A stretch of 64,000 bases of DNA from Absicoccus porci (lineage in GTDB: Bacteria > Bacillota_I > Bacilli_A > Erysipelotrichales > Erysipelotrichaceae): NCBI RefSeq assembly GCF_003725415.1, contig NZ_RJQC01000003.1:95861-159860 (forward strand). The letters run 5' to 3'. The notes under the pieces were generated by a model that did no database searches, had not been told where the DNA came from, and was given only the letters and a program-made list of their open reading frames with translations. Positions 30,398 through 39,272 of the stretch are shown in pieces (position 1 is the first letter of the stretch; every line of letters starts with the position of its first letter). The position numbers and the translations under genes are program-made.

Positions 30398-31693
30398 ATG
30401 AAGAAAAATGAAGTATACAAAACGCAGATCATTGATCTTACGAATATGGCGTATGGAGTCGCTCGTATAGATGGATTGGTTGTTTTTGTTCCCAATGTCT
30501 TACCACAAGAAGAAGTGAAAATAGGCATCACCAAGGTTTGTAAGAAATATGCCTATGCCCGATTGATTAAAATCATAAAACCAAGTCCGGATCGGATTGA
30601 ACCAGTTTGTCCAGTGGCAGACAAATGTGGTGGTTGTCAGTTACAGCATATGCGCTATGCTGCGCAATTGGCTTATAAACAAAGGTTAGTACAAGATTTA
30701 ATGCCAAACCAAGAGGTTCGGTATCCATTGGGTATGGAGGATCCGTATGCGTACCGAAATAAAGCGCAATTTCCGATTCAGATCAAGAACAACCAGGTTT
30801 TCATGGGATTTTATCGTGTTCATTCCAATGACATCGTTCCCATTCAACAATGTGCCATTCAAGATCCCGTCATCAATGAATTATATGCATGGTTTCAAGA
30901 GCATTTGACCGTTTCATTGGCACAAGGCTTACGTCATTTATATATTCGATACATTCAATCAACCAATCAATCACAAATTGTTTTGATTGGGCAATACAAA
31001 AATGATTGGGAACAATTGGTAAAAGATTGTGTTTCGACATTTGATCATGTGGCTAGTATTGTCTTTAATCAAAACAATCGAAAAGATAATGTGATCTTAG
31101 GTGAAAAATACGAAGTCCTTTATGGAAAGCCATATATTTTAGCAACATGTTTTGAAAATAAAGTTCATCTACATTTTAAATCTTTCTTCCAAGTGAATTC
31201 TGTGCAAATGGAAGTTTTATACAAACAAGCCTTACAAGCTGCAAATCTGGATTCATCAATGACGGTCATTGATCTATATGCTGGTACGGGAACCATTGGG
31301 ATGATGGCTGCTCGTTATGTGAAACAAGTGATTGGTGTGGAAATTGTGCCAGAAGCGGTTGAAAATGCGAAGGAAAATTATGCATTAAATGATTTATACA
31401 ATGGCTCTTATTATTGTATGGATGCGAGTGTATTTGCTCATGAAATGAAAGAAAAGGTGGATGTGGTATTTGTGGATCCACCACGAAAAGGAATGAGTGA
31501 ACAAGGCATCGATGATATTGCTCGATTGAATCCACAACGTGTGGTCTATGTGTCTTGTAACCCAAAGACATTAGCACGAGATATCAAGATTTTTGAACAA
31601 GAAGGATATCATTGCGAATATGTGCAACCCGTTGATTTATTTTGTCAAACAAATGGTATAGAATGTGTAGCCAAATTAGAAAAAATGGATTAA
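30398..31693 (+). CDS. 23S rRNA uracil-5-methyltransferase, RlmCD/RumA family
   Basis: A 431-residue SAM-dependent methyltransferase. An N-terminal TRAM domain (1-55) is followed by the [4Fe-4S] cysteines (CPVADKCGGCQLQH). The SAM site is DLYAGTGTIGMM and the catalytic Cys lies in VYVSCNPKTLARD. In Bacillus one member (RlmCD) methylates both U747 and U1939 of 23S rRNA; which site is used here cannot be told. ATG at 30398 was chosen over GTG at 30392 because it sits at the expected transcription start of a leaderless message. Confidence 0.88.
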   Translation: MKKNEVYKTQIIDLTNMAYGVARIDGLVVFVPNVLPQEEVKIGITKVCKKYAYARLIKIIKPSPDRIEPVCPVADKCGGCQLQHMRYAAQLAYKQRLVQDLMPNQEVRYPLGMEDPYAYRNKAQFPIQIKNNQVFMGFYRVHSNDIVPIQQCAIQDPVINELYAWFQEHLTVSLAQGLRHLYIRYIQSTNQSQIVLIGQYKNDWEQLVKDCVSTFDHVASIVFNQNNRKDNVILGEKYEVLYGKPYILATCFENKVHLHFKSFFQVNSVQMEVLYKQALQAANLDSSMTVIDLYAGTGTIGMMAARYVKQVIGVEIVPEAVENAKENYALNDLYNGSYYCMDASVFAHEMKEKVDVVFVDPPRKGMSEQGIDDIARLNPQRVVYVSCNPKTLARDIKIFEQEGYHCEYVQPVDLFCQTNGIECVAKLEKMD

Positions 31694-31706
31694 AATAAGA
31701 CTACAC

Positions 31707-31794
31707 GCGGTCGTGGTGGAATCGGTAGACACGCAGCTTTGAGGGGGCTGTGGAAATTATTTCTGTGTGCGTTCAAATCGCATCGGCCGCACCA
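31707..31794 (+). tRNA. tRNA-Leu (GAG)
   Basis: An 88-base class II tRNA with a long variable arm. Acceptor GCGGTCG pairs with CGGCCGC (one G-T). The anticodon stem CAGCT/GGCTG encloses TTGAGGG, anticodon GAG. The T arm contains GTTCAAATC and CCA is encoded. Confidence 0.93.
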
Positions 31795-31807
31795 TTTAAG
31801 TAAATGC

Positions 31808-31845
31808 AAGCACTTCCAAATGTGGGAAAATGGAAGCGCTTTTTC
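31808..31845 (+). terminator. Terminator after tRNA-Leu
   Basis: GCACTTCCA and TGGAAGCGC pair across a 12-base loop, followed by TTTTTC. Confidence 0.8.
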
Positions 31846-31970
31846 TTTGCTTTATCTCAAAAAGTGGGAAATACTGTGTGAAATTGTGTGCTTTTAGCTT
31901 AAAAAGTGGCATTTCTTTTAAATTCATGGTTTCATAAAAAAGGTTTTTTTATAAGAAACGGAGGGATTTA

Positions 31971-32858
31971 ATGCGTTACGCAAAAAGATGGGCCATGATT
32001 TTAGCGACAGTTTCTTGCTTAGGTTCAGTGGCCACACCTGTATTTGCCAACGAGGGGAGCACATACAAAGTAGATTACAAAGATAAGGGTTCGGTTATTC
32101 CTGTGTTTGAAAAAGTCTATTCCGAAGACATAGGAACTATGAAGTACAAAGATACAAGTTTGATTCAAGACCAAAAGGTCATGACTTATGAATCGAAAAC
32201 ATACCGAATGGAAGTTTCGGGATTGGAGCTCGATGAAAAAGGGGACCAAAACGTCGTATTTAAACTTTCTAAAAAGAATACAGTATTACCATCAACAGAA
32301 CAGAAAAAAACCACTGTATCCGTTGAGGTGCCAAAACCAAATTTAGAAGTGAGCCAATCAACGATTGATACGATTCAAAATAAAACGGTGGATCTCACTT
32401 CTTATGTATCAACCGATGAGGATGCAACCATCACATTAAAAGGTGATGTGAATTATGCACAAGTTGGTACATATACCGTAACGGCTACCGCCACTAATGA
32501 AGCCGGTGGTAGTACCAGTACAAACTTAACAGTCAATGTCAATAAAGATGATTTCTATGATAAGATTGCCGAAGCGGCGAAAGCACAAGTTGGTGTCAAC
32601 CAAGATTGTACAATGCTTGTAACCAATTCATTAAAGGCCGTAGGCATTAATTTTCATGGATGGCCATCGGAATATTTGTCATTAGGGGATCAGACAGATA
32701 ACCCAGTTCCGGGTGATATCTGTGTATATCAAGGACATGTTTCTATATATATTGGCAATGGACAAGCCGTACATGGTGGATGGAATGGTAATCAAACCGT
32801 GATTACCAATGTACAATGTTCCACACCATTGATTGCGTATGTACATGTTCGTCATTAG
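31971..32858 (+). CDS. Secreted NlpC/P60-like cysteine hydrolase with Ig-like domain
   Basis: A 295-residue exported protein with a signal peptide ending near VFA-NEG (about 26). Residues 110-195 form a bacterial Ig-like domain (VDLTSYVSTDEDATITLKGDVNYAQVGTYTVTATATN). The last 95 residues look like a papain-like NlpC/P60 amidase: Cys in NQDCTMLVTNSL, His in GHVSIYIGNG and a second His in AVHGGW. Such enzymes cut cell-wall peptides. SD is GGAGGG. Upstream, TGTGTG occurs twice, four bases apart, near 31875, with unknown meaning. A CHAP-like assignment is an alternative. Confidence 0.75.
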   Translation: MRYAKRWAMILATVSCLGSVATPVFANEGSTYKVDYKDKGSVIPVFEKVYSEDIGTMKYKDTSLIQDQKVMTYESKTYRMEVSGLELDEKGDQNVVFKLSKKNTVLPSTEQKKTTVSVEVPKPNLEVSQSTIDTIQNKTVDLTSYVSTDEDATITLKGDVNYAQVGTYTVTATATNEAGGSTSTNLTVNVNKDDFYDKIAEAAKAQVGVNQDCTMLVTNSLKAVGINFHGWPSEYLSLGDQTDNPVPGDICVYQGHVSIYIGNGQAVHGGWNGNQTVITNVQCSTPLIAYVHVRH

Positions 32859-32883
32859 TCGTGTGAAAAGCACGACTTTTTTT
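32857..32883 (+). terminator. Terminator after the NlpC/P60-like gene
   Basis: AGTCGTG-tgaaaag-CACGACT and seven T. Confidence 0.88.
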
Positions 32884-32924
32884 AATGCATGGATCTTATT
32901 GTTAACTATACATTTATATAATAA

Positions 32925-33358
32925 AATCTAAAAATATGGGATAATGAAAAAATTAAATGGGTTATAGTTTATGAAAAATATGAAGTAAAAGCCAAAACAA
33001 GTTATTTACGCGACCAAATGGCTATTGCTGTCTACTATTTATTTGAAAGACATTTTCCACAAATTAGAAGAAGTGAATACGATGATATAGAAGAAGAAAT
33101 AAGAGAAAAAATCGTAGCGGATTCTTTTCAAAAAGTAAAATTGAAGGAGTCAATTTTAAAGCGGAATTTTTAACCAAGAAAACAAAGGAAGATAAAGAAT
33201 ATGCAGATGTGATAAAAACGATGTCCGATTTAGAATTAGATCCTACATATCTAAAGAAAAATAAATTTCTAGATACCAGTTATATTTTAATAAGAATCGA
33301 TTTGGAACGAAACAATGTTCCACAATATATGAAAAAATATCAACAAGAAAAAATATAG
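32925..33358 (+). pseudogene. Decayed open frame of unknown family
   Basis: A reading frame open from 32925 (KIWDNEKIKWVIVYEKYE... QIRRSEYDDIEEE) stops at 33173. From about 33143 the next frame continues (GVNFKAEFLTKKTKEDKEY) to TAG at 33358. Joined, they give a charged, cytosolic-looking protein of about 140 residues. No in-frame ATG or SD is present near the beginning, so the 5' end is lost as well. It is AT-richer than its neighbours. The family was not recognised. Confidence 0.5.
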
Positions 33359-33379
33359 GCCCAGACTGTTCTGGGCCTT
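33344..33379 (-). terminator. Terminator of the lysC-asd operon
   Basis: On the minus strand GGCCCAGA-acag-TCTGGGCC is followed by TATATTTTTTC. Confidence 0.8.
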
Positions 33380-33381
33380 CA

Positions 33382-34365
33382 TTATTTGATTAATTCTTGT
33401 AAGATTTGTACCGCGTTTGTTGCAGCTCCTTTACGGATCTGGTCACCACAACAGAATAGAGATAAACTATGTCCGGTTGGATCAGAAATATCTTTACGGA
33501 AACGACCAACAAATACAAGATCTTGATTGGTTGTATCTAATGGCATTGGATAGACACCATTCTTTGGATCATCTTTTAAGACACATCCAGCGGCTTCGTT
33601 GATCAATGCACGTGCTTTTTCTACATCCACTTCTTTTTCACATTCGATGAAGATACTTTCACTGTGACTACGGAAGATTGGTACACGCACACAAGTACAA
33701 CTTACTAGTAAGTTGTCATCATGCCAGATCTTACGTCCTTCATTTTGCATCTTCCATTCTTCTTTGGAAATACCCAGATCATCAAAATCACCAATTTGTG
33801 GAATCAAGTTATAAGCAATCTGATAAGGGAAAGCCGTACTTGGTACACTTGGATCTTTGGATTGTACTTCTAGATCATGGATACCTTTGACACCAGCTCC
33901 AGAAACAGCTTGGTACGTAGAAACGATCATTCGTTTGATACCGAATTCTTTACGAAGGGCATTTAAAGCGACTAAAGCAATGATGGTTGCACAGTTTGGA
34001 TTGGCAATCAAACCATGATGTTTTTGGATGTCTTCTGGATTGATTTCTGGAATAACCAAAGGAACATCTTTATCCAAACGATATGCACTGGAATTATCGA
34101 CTACGACTACATGATTTTTTTTTGCCCATGGCATCCATTTCTTTGTGATATCATTGCCAGTTGCACCCAATGCATAATCAACATCTTCAAATGATTCTTC
34201 ACAAAGTTCTTCCACAGCGATTTCTTGTCCTTTATATGTGAATTTCTTGCCAACCGAACGAGCGGAAGCTAATAATTTCAATTCACCAGGTACGTTTCTT
34301 TCTTCTAAGCATTGCAACATTTGCTGACCAACAGCACCTGTTGCACCGACGATTGCGATTTTCAT
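33382..34365 (-). CDS. asd: Aspartate-semialdehyde dehydrogenase
   Basis: A 327-residue enzyme that reduces aspartyl phosphate to the semialdehyde, the branch point to lysine/diaminopimelate, threonine and methionine. IVGATGAVGQQML binds NADPH, and the catalytic Cys is in IANPNCATI. SSAYR and the later His in ISDPTGHSLSLF fit the active site. It lies three bases after lysC behind AAAGGAGAATAA, so both are on one mRNA. Length is normal for the Gram-positive type. Confidence 0.95.
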   Translation of the reverse strand: MKIAIVGATGAVGQQMLQCLEERNVPGELKLLASARSVGKKFTYKGQEIAVEELCEESFEDVDYALGATGNDITKKWMPWAKKNHVVVVDNSSAYRLDKDVPLVIPEINPEDIQKHHGLIANPNCATIIALVALNALRKEFGIKRMIVSTYQAVSGAGVKGIHDLEVQSKDPSVPSTAFPYQIAYNLIPQIGDFDDLGISKEEWKMQNEGRKIWHDDNLLVSCTCVRVPIFRSHSESIFIECEKEVDVEKARALINEAAGCVLKDDPKNGVYPMPLDTTNQDLVFVGRFRKDISDPTGHSLSLFCCGDQIRKGAATNAVQILQELIK

Positions 34366-34368
34366 GAT

Positions 34369-35688
34369 TTATTCTCCTTTTTTTGTAACAAATGTATCAT
34401 AAATAACTTGAATGGTCTTTTTGAAATCTTCTTCTTTGACACCAACGGTAATGTTCATCTCATCACTACCTTGTGCAATCATACTAATATTGATATGATT
34501 TGCGCCCAAAGCGCCAAATAAACGACCGGAAGTACCTGGTTTGGATGACATGTTACGGCCAACGGTTGAAATCAAAGCTAGACCGGATTTTGCTCGTACA
34601 CGATTGGGTTTTAATTCGGATTTGATACGTGCCACCATTTCATATAATATATCTTCCACATCTTTATCCGCTACGACAATACTGAATGAATCAATAGAAC
34701 TTGGAATATGTTCAATGGAAATATGATATTCTTCTAAGATTGATAAGACCTTGCGAATGTATCCAACTTCATTGGACATGTGTTTTTTATAAACAAGAAT
34801 ACTTGTGAAACCTGTCTTACCGGCAATACCAGTAATTGGATATTCACTTGGCTGATCAATATTTTCTTGGATGATCGTACCTTTATCTTGAGGACGATTT
34901 GTATTTAATATATGGATAGGAATATTTTTCTCTTTGGCAGGGAAAATTGCATCTTCGTGTAAAACGCTGGCACCCATATAGGATAATTCGCGCAATTCTG
35001 AATAGGTAATGTGTGTGATTGGTTCTGGATTCTTTACGATACGAGGATCCGCCATCAAGAAGCCAGAAACATCGGTCCAGTTTTCATAAATATCAGCATC
35101 GATACAACGTGCCAAGACAGCACCTGTAATATCACCACCACCACGAGGGAACGTTTGAATATGGCCATTGGCATCGGTTCCATAGAAACCAGGGAAAACG
35201 AAATGGTCATATTTGGCACATTTGGCTTTTACTTTTGCGGTCGTTGCTTCCCAGTCAATGCTTTTATCCATCTTAAAACGAATGACATCAGCTGCATCCA
35301 CAAAGGCATAGCCTAAATATTCAGCCATCATTTTGGCACAAAAATATTCACCACGACTGACAATTTCGGCTTGTGTCATCTTGGATAAATTGGCAAAGAA
35401 CTCATCTAGTTCTTTTTCCATATTTATTTGTAGGCCTAATTCTTCTTTGATTGATAAAAAACGCTCGCGAATGATTTTAGTAACATTCGAAGCATCGACA
35501 TGATAATGACGATGTGCATCTAATAGATAAAGCAAATCCGTAATTTTATTATCGCTTGCCGTACGCCGACCCGGTGCACTGACAACGACATATTGACGGG
35601 CAGGATCCGATTCGACAATATTTTTTACTTTTTTAAACTGTGTTGCGTTTGCGACACTGCTACCACCAAATTTTGTGATCTTTAACAT
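34369..35688 (-). CDS. lysC: Aspartate kinase
   Basis: A 439-residue aspartokinase. KFGGSSVAN (from residue 4) is the kinase signature, and FPRGGGDITGA lies in the active site. The last 140 residues carry two ACT domains (GFTSILVYK and ISTVGRNMSSKPGTSGRLF), the usual site of feedback inhibition, so lysine or threonine control is expected. The start at 35688 follows TGGAG at the right distance; ATG at 35739 in the same frame has no SD. No lysine riboswitch was seen in the leader of about 93 bases. Divergent from thrC, with overlapping promoters. Confidence 0.93.
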   Translation of the reverse strand: MLKITKFGGSSVANATQFKKVKNIVESDPARQYVVVSAPGRRTASDNKITDLLYLLDAHRHYHVDASNVTKIIRERFLSIKEELGLQINMEKELDEFFANLSKMTQAEIVSRGEYFCAKMMAEYLGYAFVDAADVIRFKMDKSIDWEATTAKVKAKCAKYDHFVFPGFYGTDANGHIQTFPRGGGDITGAVLARCIDADIYENWTDVSGFLMADPRIVKNPEPITHITYSELRELSYMGASVLHEDAIFPAKEKNIPIHILNTNRPQDKGTIIQENIDQPSEYPITGIAGKTGFTSILVYKKHMSNEVGYIRKVLSILEEYHISIEHIPSSIDSFSIVVADKDVEDILYEMVARIKSELKPNRVRAKSGLALISTVGRNMSSKPGTSGRLFGALGANHINISMIAQGSDEMNITVGVKEEDFKKTIQVIYDTFVTKKGE

Positions 35689-35768
35689 GCTAGTCTCCAT
35701 ATCTATAAATAACATTTGTGTACGAATGGTGTACATCATGCAAGAAAAAAGTTTCGCCTTGAAAACAC

Positions 35769-35816
35769 TTGTTTTTGCATTGTGGACATTGTATCATAGG
35801 AGATGTAGATTTTCAA
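35769..35816. promoter_or_regulatory. Overlapping divergent promoters of lysC and thrC
   Basis: Plus strand (thrC): TTGTTT 35769-35774, 17 bases, TATCAT 35792-35797. Minus strand (lysC): TTGAAA 35816-35811, 17 bases, TACAAT 35793-35788. The two -10 boxes share bases 35792-35793, so polymerase can hardly occupy both at once. Confidence 0.6.
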
Positions 35817-35828
35817 GGAGGATTTGAC

Positions 35829-37304
35829 ATGCACGAAGTATACGAATCTACTCGAAATAGAGATCGAAAAATCACTAGTAAACAAGCCATTTTTGAAGGT
35901 ATTTCTCCCGATGGAGGATTATATGTTTGGCCTGATCTAGCACAAGTACAATTAGATTTGACTACGATTTGTAAACAAAGTTATAAAGAAAATGCTGTAT
36001 ATATTTTAAGTCATTTATTACCCGACTTTACCAAGGAAGAATTGGAACAATGTGTTGCCAACGCATACGGAAATACTTTTTCTTTACCAGATATCACCCC
36101 ACTGCGCAAAGTAGGGGATGTCTATGTATTGGAATTATTCCATGGACCTACCTCGGCTTTTAAAGATGTTGCGTTGACTTTATTGCCACAATTGATGTCG
36201 GTGGCATTACAATCCGCTCATCAAAAAGCCTTGATCCTGACGGCTACAAGTGGTGATACAGGAAAAGCTGCTTTGGCTGGTTTCCAAGATGTAAAAGATA
36301 CCGGTATTGTTGTCTTCTATCCTGATCATAAGGTCAGTCAGGTACAATATCGTCAAATGGTTACACAACGTGGTAAAAACGTAAAAGTCTATGGTGTCAA
36401 AGGAAATTTTGATGATGCTCAAAGCAAAGTCAAAGAATTATTCTTGGATGAGGATCTGCGTGAAATCGCAGCGAAACACCATGTACGCTTGACTAGTGCC
36501 AATTCGATTAATATTGGTCGTTTGGTACCACAAATTGTTTATTACTTTGAAGCCTATAAACAATTAGTCAATCGTGGTGTGATCCAACTCGGAGATAAGA
36601 TTTCGTATAGTGTACCTACCGGTAATTTTGGTGATGTATTAGCCGGTTATTATGGCTACTTGATGGGATTGCCAGTCGAAAAGTTCTATGTCGCTTCCAA
36701 TGCGAACCATGTATTGACGGATTTCTTGACAACAGGTGTTTACGATCGTAATCGTGAATTTATTCAAACCATCTCGCCAAGTATGGATATTTTGATTAGT
36801 TCCAATTTGGAACGCTTACTATATTATATGTCGGATTGTGATGCAGACTTTGTGAAAGGTTGCATGGATGAATTAGCACAAACAGGTAAGTATCAAATTC
36901 CAGCTGAAATGTTGAAAAAGATCCAATCGTTATTTGATTGTGGTTATATCGATGATGCACAAACCAAAGCTGTTATTGGCAAGACATATAAAGAGACAAA
37001 TGAAATTTTGGATCCGCATTCTGCGATTGGTTATGAAATTGGCAAAGAAGCTAAAGAGCGTCCCATGGTTTCCTTGGCAACGGCCAGTCCTTATAAATTT
37101 GCCCAAGATGTATTGGCTTCTATTGGTGTAACCGAAGAGGATCCAATGCAAGCTATGAAAAAATTAGAAGAATATGCCCATGAAAAAACACCAAAAGGAT
37201 TGGCAGAATTGGATGATTTACCAATCTTACATAAAGATGTCATTGCGATTGATGAAATGAAACAAGATGTTGCCAATTATATCGAGGAGCTGTTTCATGA
37301 TTAA
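35829..37304 (+). CDS. thrC: Threonine synthase
   Basis: A 491-residue PLP enzyme that converts O-phosphohomoserine to threonine. The PLP Lys is in FHGPTSAFKDVALTL, and TATSGDTGKAAL binds the phosphate. The length fits the longer (E. coli/yeast-like) class rather than the 350-residue Bacillus form. The start at 35829 follows CAAGGAGG. It overlaps thrB by eight bases. No homoserine dehydrogenase gene (hom) is in the cluster. Confidence 0.95.
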   Translation: MHEVYESTRNRDRKITSKQAIFEGISPDGGLYVWPDLAQVQLDLTTICKQSYKENAVYILSHLLPDFTKEELEQCVANAYGNTFSLPDITPLRKVGDVYVLELFHGPTSAFKDVALTLLPQLMSVALQSAHQKALILTATSGDTGKAALAGFQDVKDTGIVVFYPDHKVSQVQYRQMVTQRGKNVKVYGVKGNFDDAQSKVKELFLDEDLREIAAKHHVRLTSANSINIGRLVPQIVYYFEAYKQLVNRGVIQLGDKISYSVPTGNFGDVLAGYYGYLMGLPVEKFYVASNANHVLTDFLTTGVYDRNREFIQTISPSMDILISSNLERLLYYMSDCDADFVKGCMDELAQTGKYQIPAEMLKKIQSLFDCGYIDDAQTKAVIGKTYKETNEILDPHSAIGYEIGKEAKERPMVSLATASPYKFAQDVLASIGVTEEDPMQAMKKLEEYAHEKTPKGLAELDDLPILHKDVIAIDEMKQDVANYIEELFHD

Positions 37305-38154
37305 AGTGTGTGTGCCTGCTACATCGGCCAATTGTTGTGTTGGTTTTGATTGTATGGGGATTGCCCTGGATTGGTGGTCAACCTTTACATTTGATGTTGC
37401 ACATACAACATGGGTATCTGGTTGTGATCCTCAATTTGGGACACCAGACAATTTAGTTCTACAAGCGTTTTATCATACTTGTGAAATATTGGATGTCAAA
37501 AAACCAGCCGTGCATTTACACATTGAGACGGATATTCCTTTTAGTCATGGTTTTGGGTCTTCCGCAACATGTATCGTGGCCGGAATCATGGGTGCAAATG
37601 CCTGGTTTCATAAAAACTTAACAAAAAATGATGTTTTAAAGATTGCGACGGATATTGAAAGGCATCCCGATAATGTAGCACCGGCTATTTTTGGTGCAGC
37701 TACGGTATCAATCATGGTGGATGGAATACCACATATGACATATATACCGACAGCCGATTGGCAAATCCTAGCTATCGTACCAGAAGAGACGATTTCTACC
37801 AAAGCCGCACGTAAGGTTTTGCCTTCGTCTATTTCTTTTGATCATGCCAAACAACAAGTGGCTCATGCTCTTGTGTTTGAGCAGGCCCTACAAACCGGTG
37901 ATGAGAATGCTTTATTTCTAAGTTGTGTGGATTATCTTCATGAACCTTATCGAAAAGCTTTGATTCCTGAATATGAAGGAATTCATACATACTGTCAAGC
38001 TCATGCGTTATCGATGTGGATTTCCGGTTCGGGTAGTTCAATGCTAGTGATCTCAAAAGATAAGAAAAAATTAGATGATCTTGCCGACACATTGGATGTT
38101 CCTTGGCATCATGTACAAATTTCCCAAAAAGGAGCGTATGTAGAGTATGAGTAA
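37297..38154 (+). CDS. thrB: Homoserine kinase
   Basis: A 285-residue GHMP kinase. VCVPATSANCCVGFDCMG starts the protein and the ATP loop is SHGFGSSATCIVAG. It phosphorylates homoserine for ThrC. The start at 37297 follows GAGGAG and overlaps the thrC end; the end overlaps the next gene by eight bases, a tightly coupled set. Confidence 0.94.
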   Translation: MIKVCVPATSANCCVGFDCMGIALDWWSTFTFDVAHTTWVSGCDPQFGTPDNLVLQAFYHTCEILDVKKPAVHLHIETDIPFSHGFGSSATCIVAGIMGANAWFHKNLTKNDVLKIATDIERHPDNVAPAIFGAATVSIMVDGIPHMTYIPTADWQILAIVPEETISTKAARKVLPSSISFDHAKQQVAHALVFEQALQTGDENALFLSCVDYLHEPYRKALIPEYEGIHTYCQAHALSMWISGSGSSMLVISKDKKKLDDLADTLDVPWHHVQISQKGAYVEYE

Positions 38155-38581
38155 GTATTATGTCGTTTCCTCGGATATATTGCCAGATGTGCTAGAAAAA
38201 GTTATTGAAGCCCGTAACTTGTTGCAGTCAGGAAAGGTAAAACGCATCAGTGAAGCGGTAAAAGCCGTTGGTGTATCACGAGGTACTTATTATAAATATA
38301 AGGATGCTGTATTTTCATTTAATGATGAAACTTCCCGTCGTCGGGCTGTCATTACGATGATCATTTCGCAACAGGCAGGCTCGTTATCCAAAGTACTGAA
38401 TTTGGTCGCTTCGAAAAACGGGAATATCCTAGCTATCAATCAAACGATTCCAATCAATGGGATTCATACGTTGTCTTTGACCTTGGATATTACAGATATG
38501 GATGTAACCATCGATGTGTTCTTGCATTTATTATCCAATCTCGATGTCATCGATAAAGTAGATTTGGTTGCTGTAGAATAA
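38147..38581 (+). CDS. ACT-domain protein, UPF0735/PheB type
   Basis: A 144-residue protein. Residues 1-65 contain a small helix-turn-helix-like part (ISEAVKAVGVSRGTYYKYKDAVF), and residues 70-144 are an ACT domain (VITMIISQQAGSLSKVLNLVASKNGNILAINQTIP), which usually binds an amino acid. The family follows threonine or phenylalanine genes in many Bacillota; its function is not established. It sits at the end of thrC-thrB and overlaps thrB, so an amino-acid sensing role, perhaps for threonine, is reasonable but unproved. Confidence 0.85.
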   Translation: MSKYYVVSSDILPDVLEKVIEARNLLQSGKVKRISEAVKAVGVSRGTYYKYKDAVFSFNDETSRRRAVITMIISQQAGSLSKVLNLVASKNGNILAINQTIPINGIHTLSLTLDITDMDVTIDVFLHLLSNLDVIDKVDLVAVE

Positions 38582-38582
38582 A

Positions 38583-39272
38583 ATGAAAAAAACAATCAGT
38601 TTTCTCTTTGGTTGGTGTGTTATTGTTGCCGTTCTTTTATGGAGCGTGCGACTTTGGGCACTTCAACCAAGTTTTTATTATCATATCTATGATCAAATGG
38701 ATCTAGCCGATAGCTTGGATGTTTCTGATAAAGATCTGGATCGTTGCATCACGGTATTGTTGGATTATTTAAACGATGATCGACAAGATATTAAGGTGAA
38801 TATCACCAAAGCTGGAACAAAGCGTGTGGCATTTGATTGGCGGGAAACAACACATATGAAAGATGTAAAACGTTTCTATCAAAAGGCGATGTTGGTAAGA
38901 AATGTCACCTCGTTTGATGCGATTGTACTTGGTATCTATATCTATCGAAAGAAAAATGGTCTATTCTTTTTAGCAAAGGGATATTTACGAGCTTGCTTCA
39001 GTTTTTTGATCGTGATTGTGATATTGGGACTATGGATCTTAACGGATTTTACAGATTTTTGGATCCATTTTCATCAGGTTTTTTTTACCAATGATTATTG
39101 GTTATTGACACCTGGTGTGGATTTTATGATTGATATGTTACCAGAACCAGTCTTTCATCAATTGGTCATCACCATTGTGATTATGGTACTTGTGATCTTA
39201 GGTTGTGCTTGTCTATGGAGTGGCCGTATTTTATTAAAAAAAGCACCCATTGGTTTTGAGGAGGAAAAATGA
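38583..39272 (+). CDS. DUF1461 (TIGR01906) integral membrane protein
   Basis: A 229-residue protein with an N-terminal helix, an extracytoplasmic part of about 85 residues (LDVSDKDLDRCITVLLDYLNDDRQDIKV and REtTHMKDVKRFY patterns), then three helices. This matches the DUF1461 layout (PF07314), whose HMxDV motif is conserved; function unknown. It starts one base after the ACT gene and overlaps maf by four bases. Confidence 0.78.
   Translation: MKKTISFLFGWCVIVAVLLWSVRLWALQPSFYYHIYDQMDLADSLDVSDKDLDRCITVLLDYLNDDRQDIKVNITKAGTKRVAFDWRETTHMKDVKRFYQKAMLVRNVTSFDAIVLGIYIYRKKNGLFFLAKGYLRACFSFLIVIVILGLWILTDFTDFWIHFHQVFFTNDYWLLTPGVDFMIDMLPEPVFHQLVITIVIMVLVILGCACLWSGRILLKKAPIGFEEEK

Noticed and set aside
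31846..31970. A c-di-AMP (ydaO-type) riboswitch before the NlpC/P60-like gene.
   Set aside because: The gene type made it worth a look, but the space is too short and the conserved core was not found.
35688..35768. A lysine riboswitch in the lysC leader.
   Set aside because: The leader is about 93 bases, about half the length needed, and the conserved lysine-riboswitch elements are not visible.
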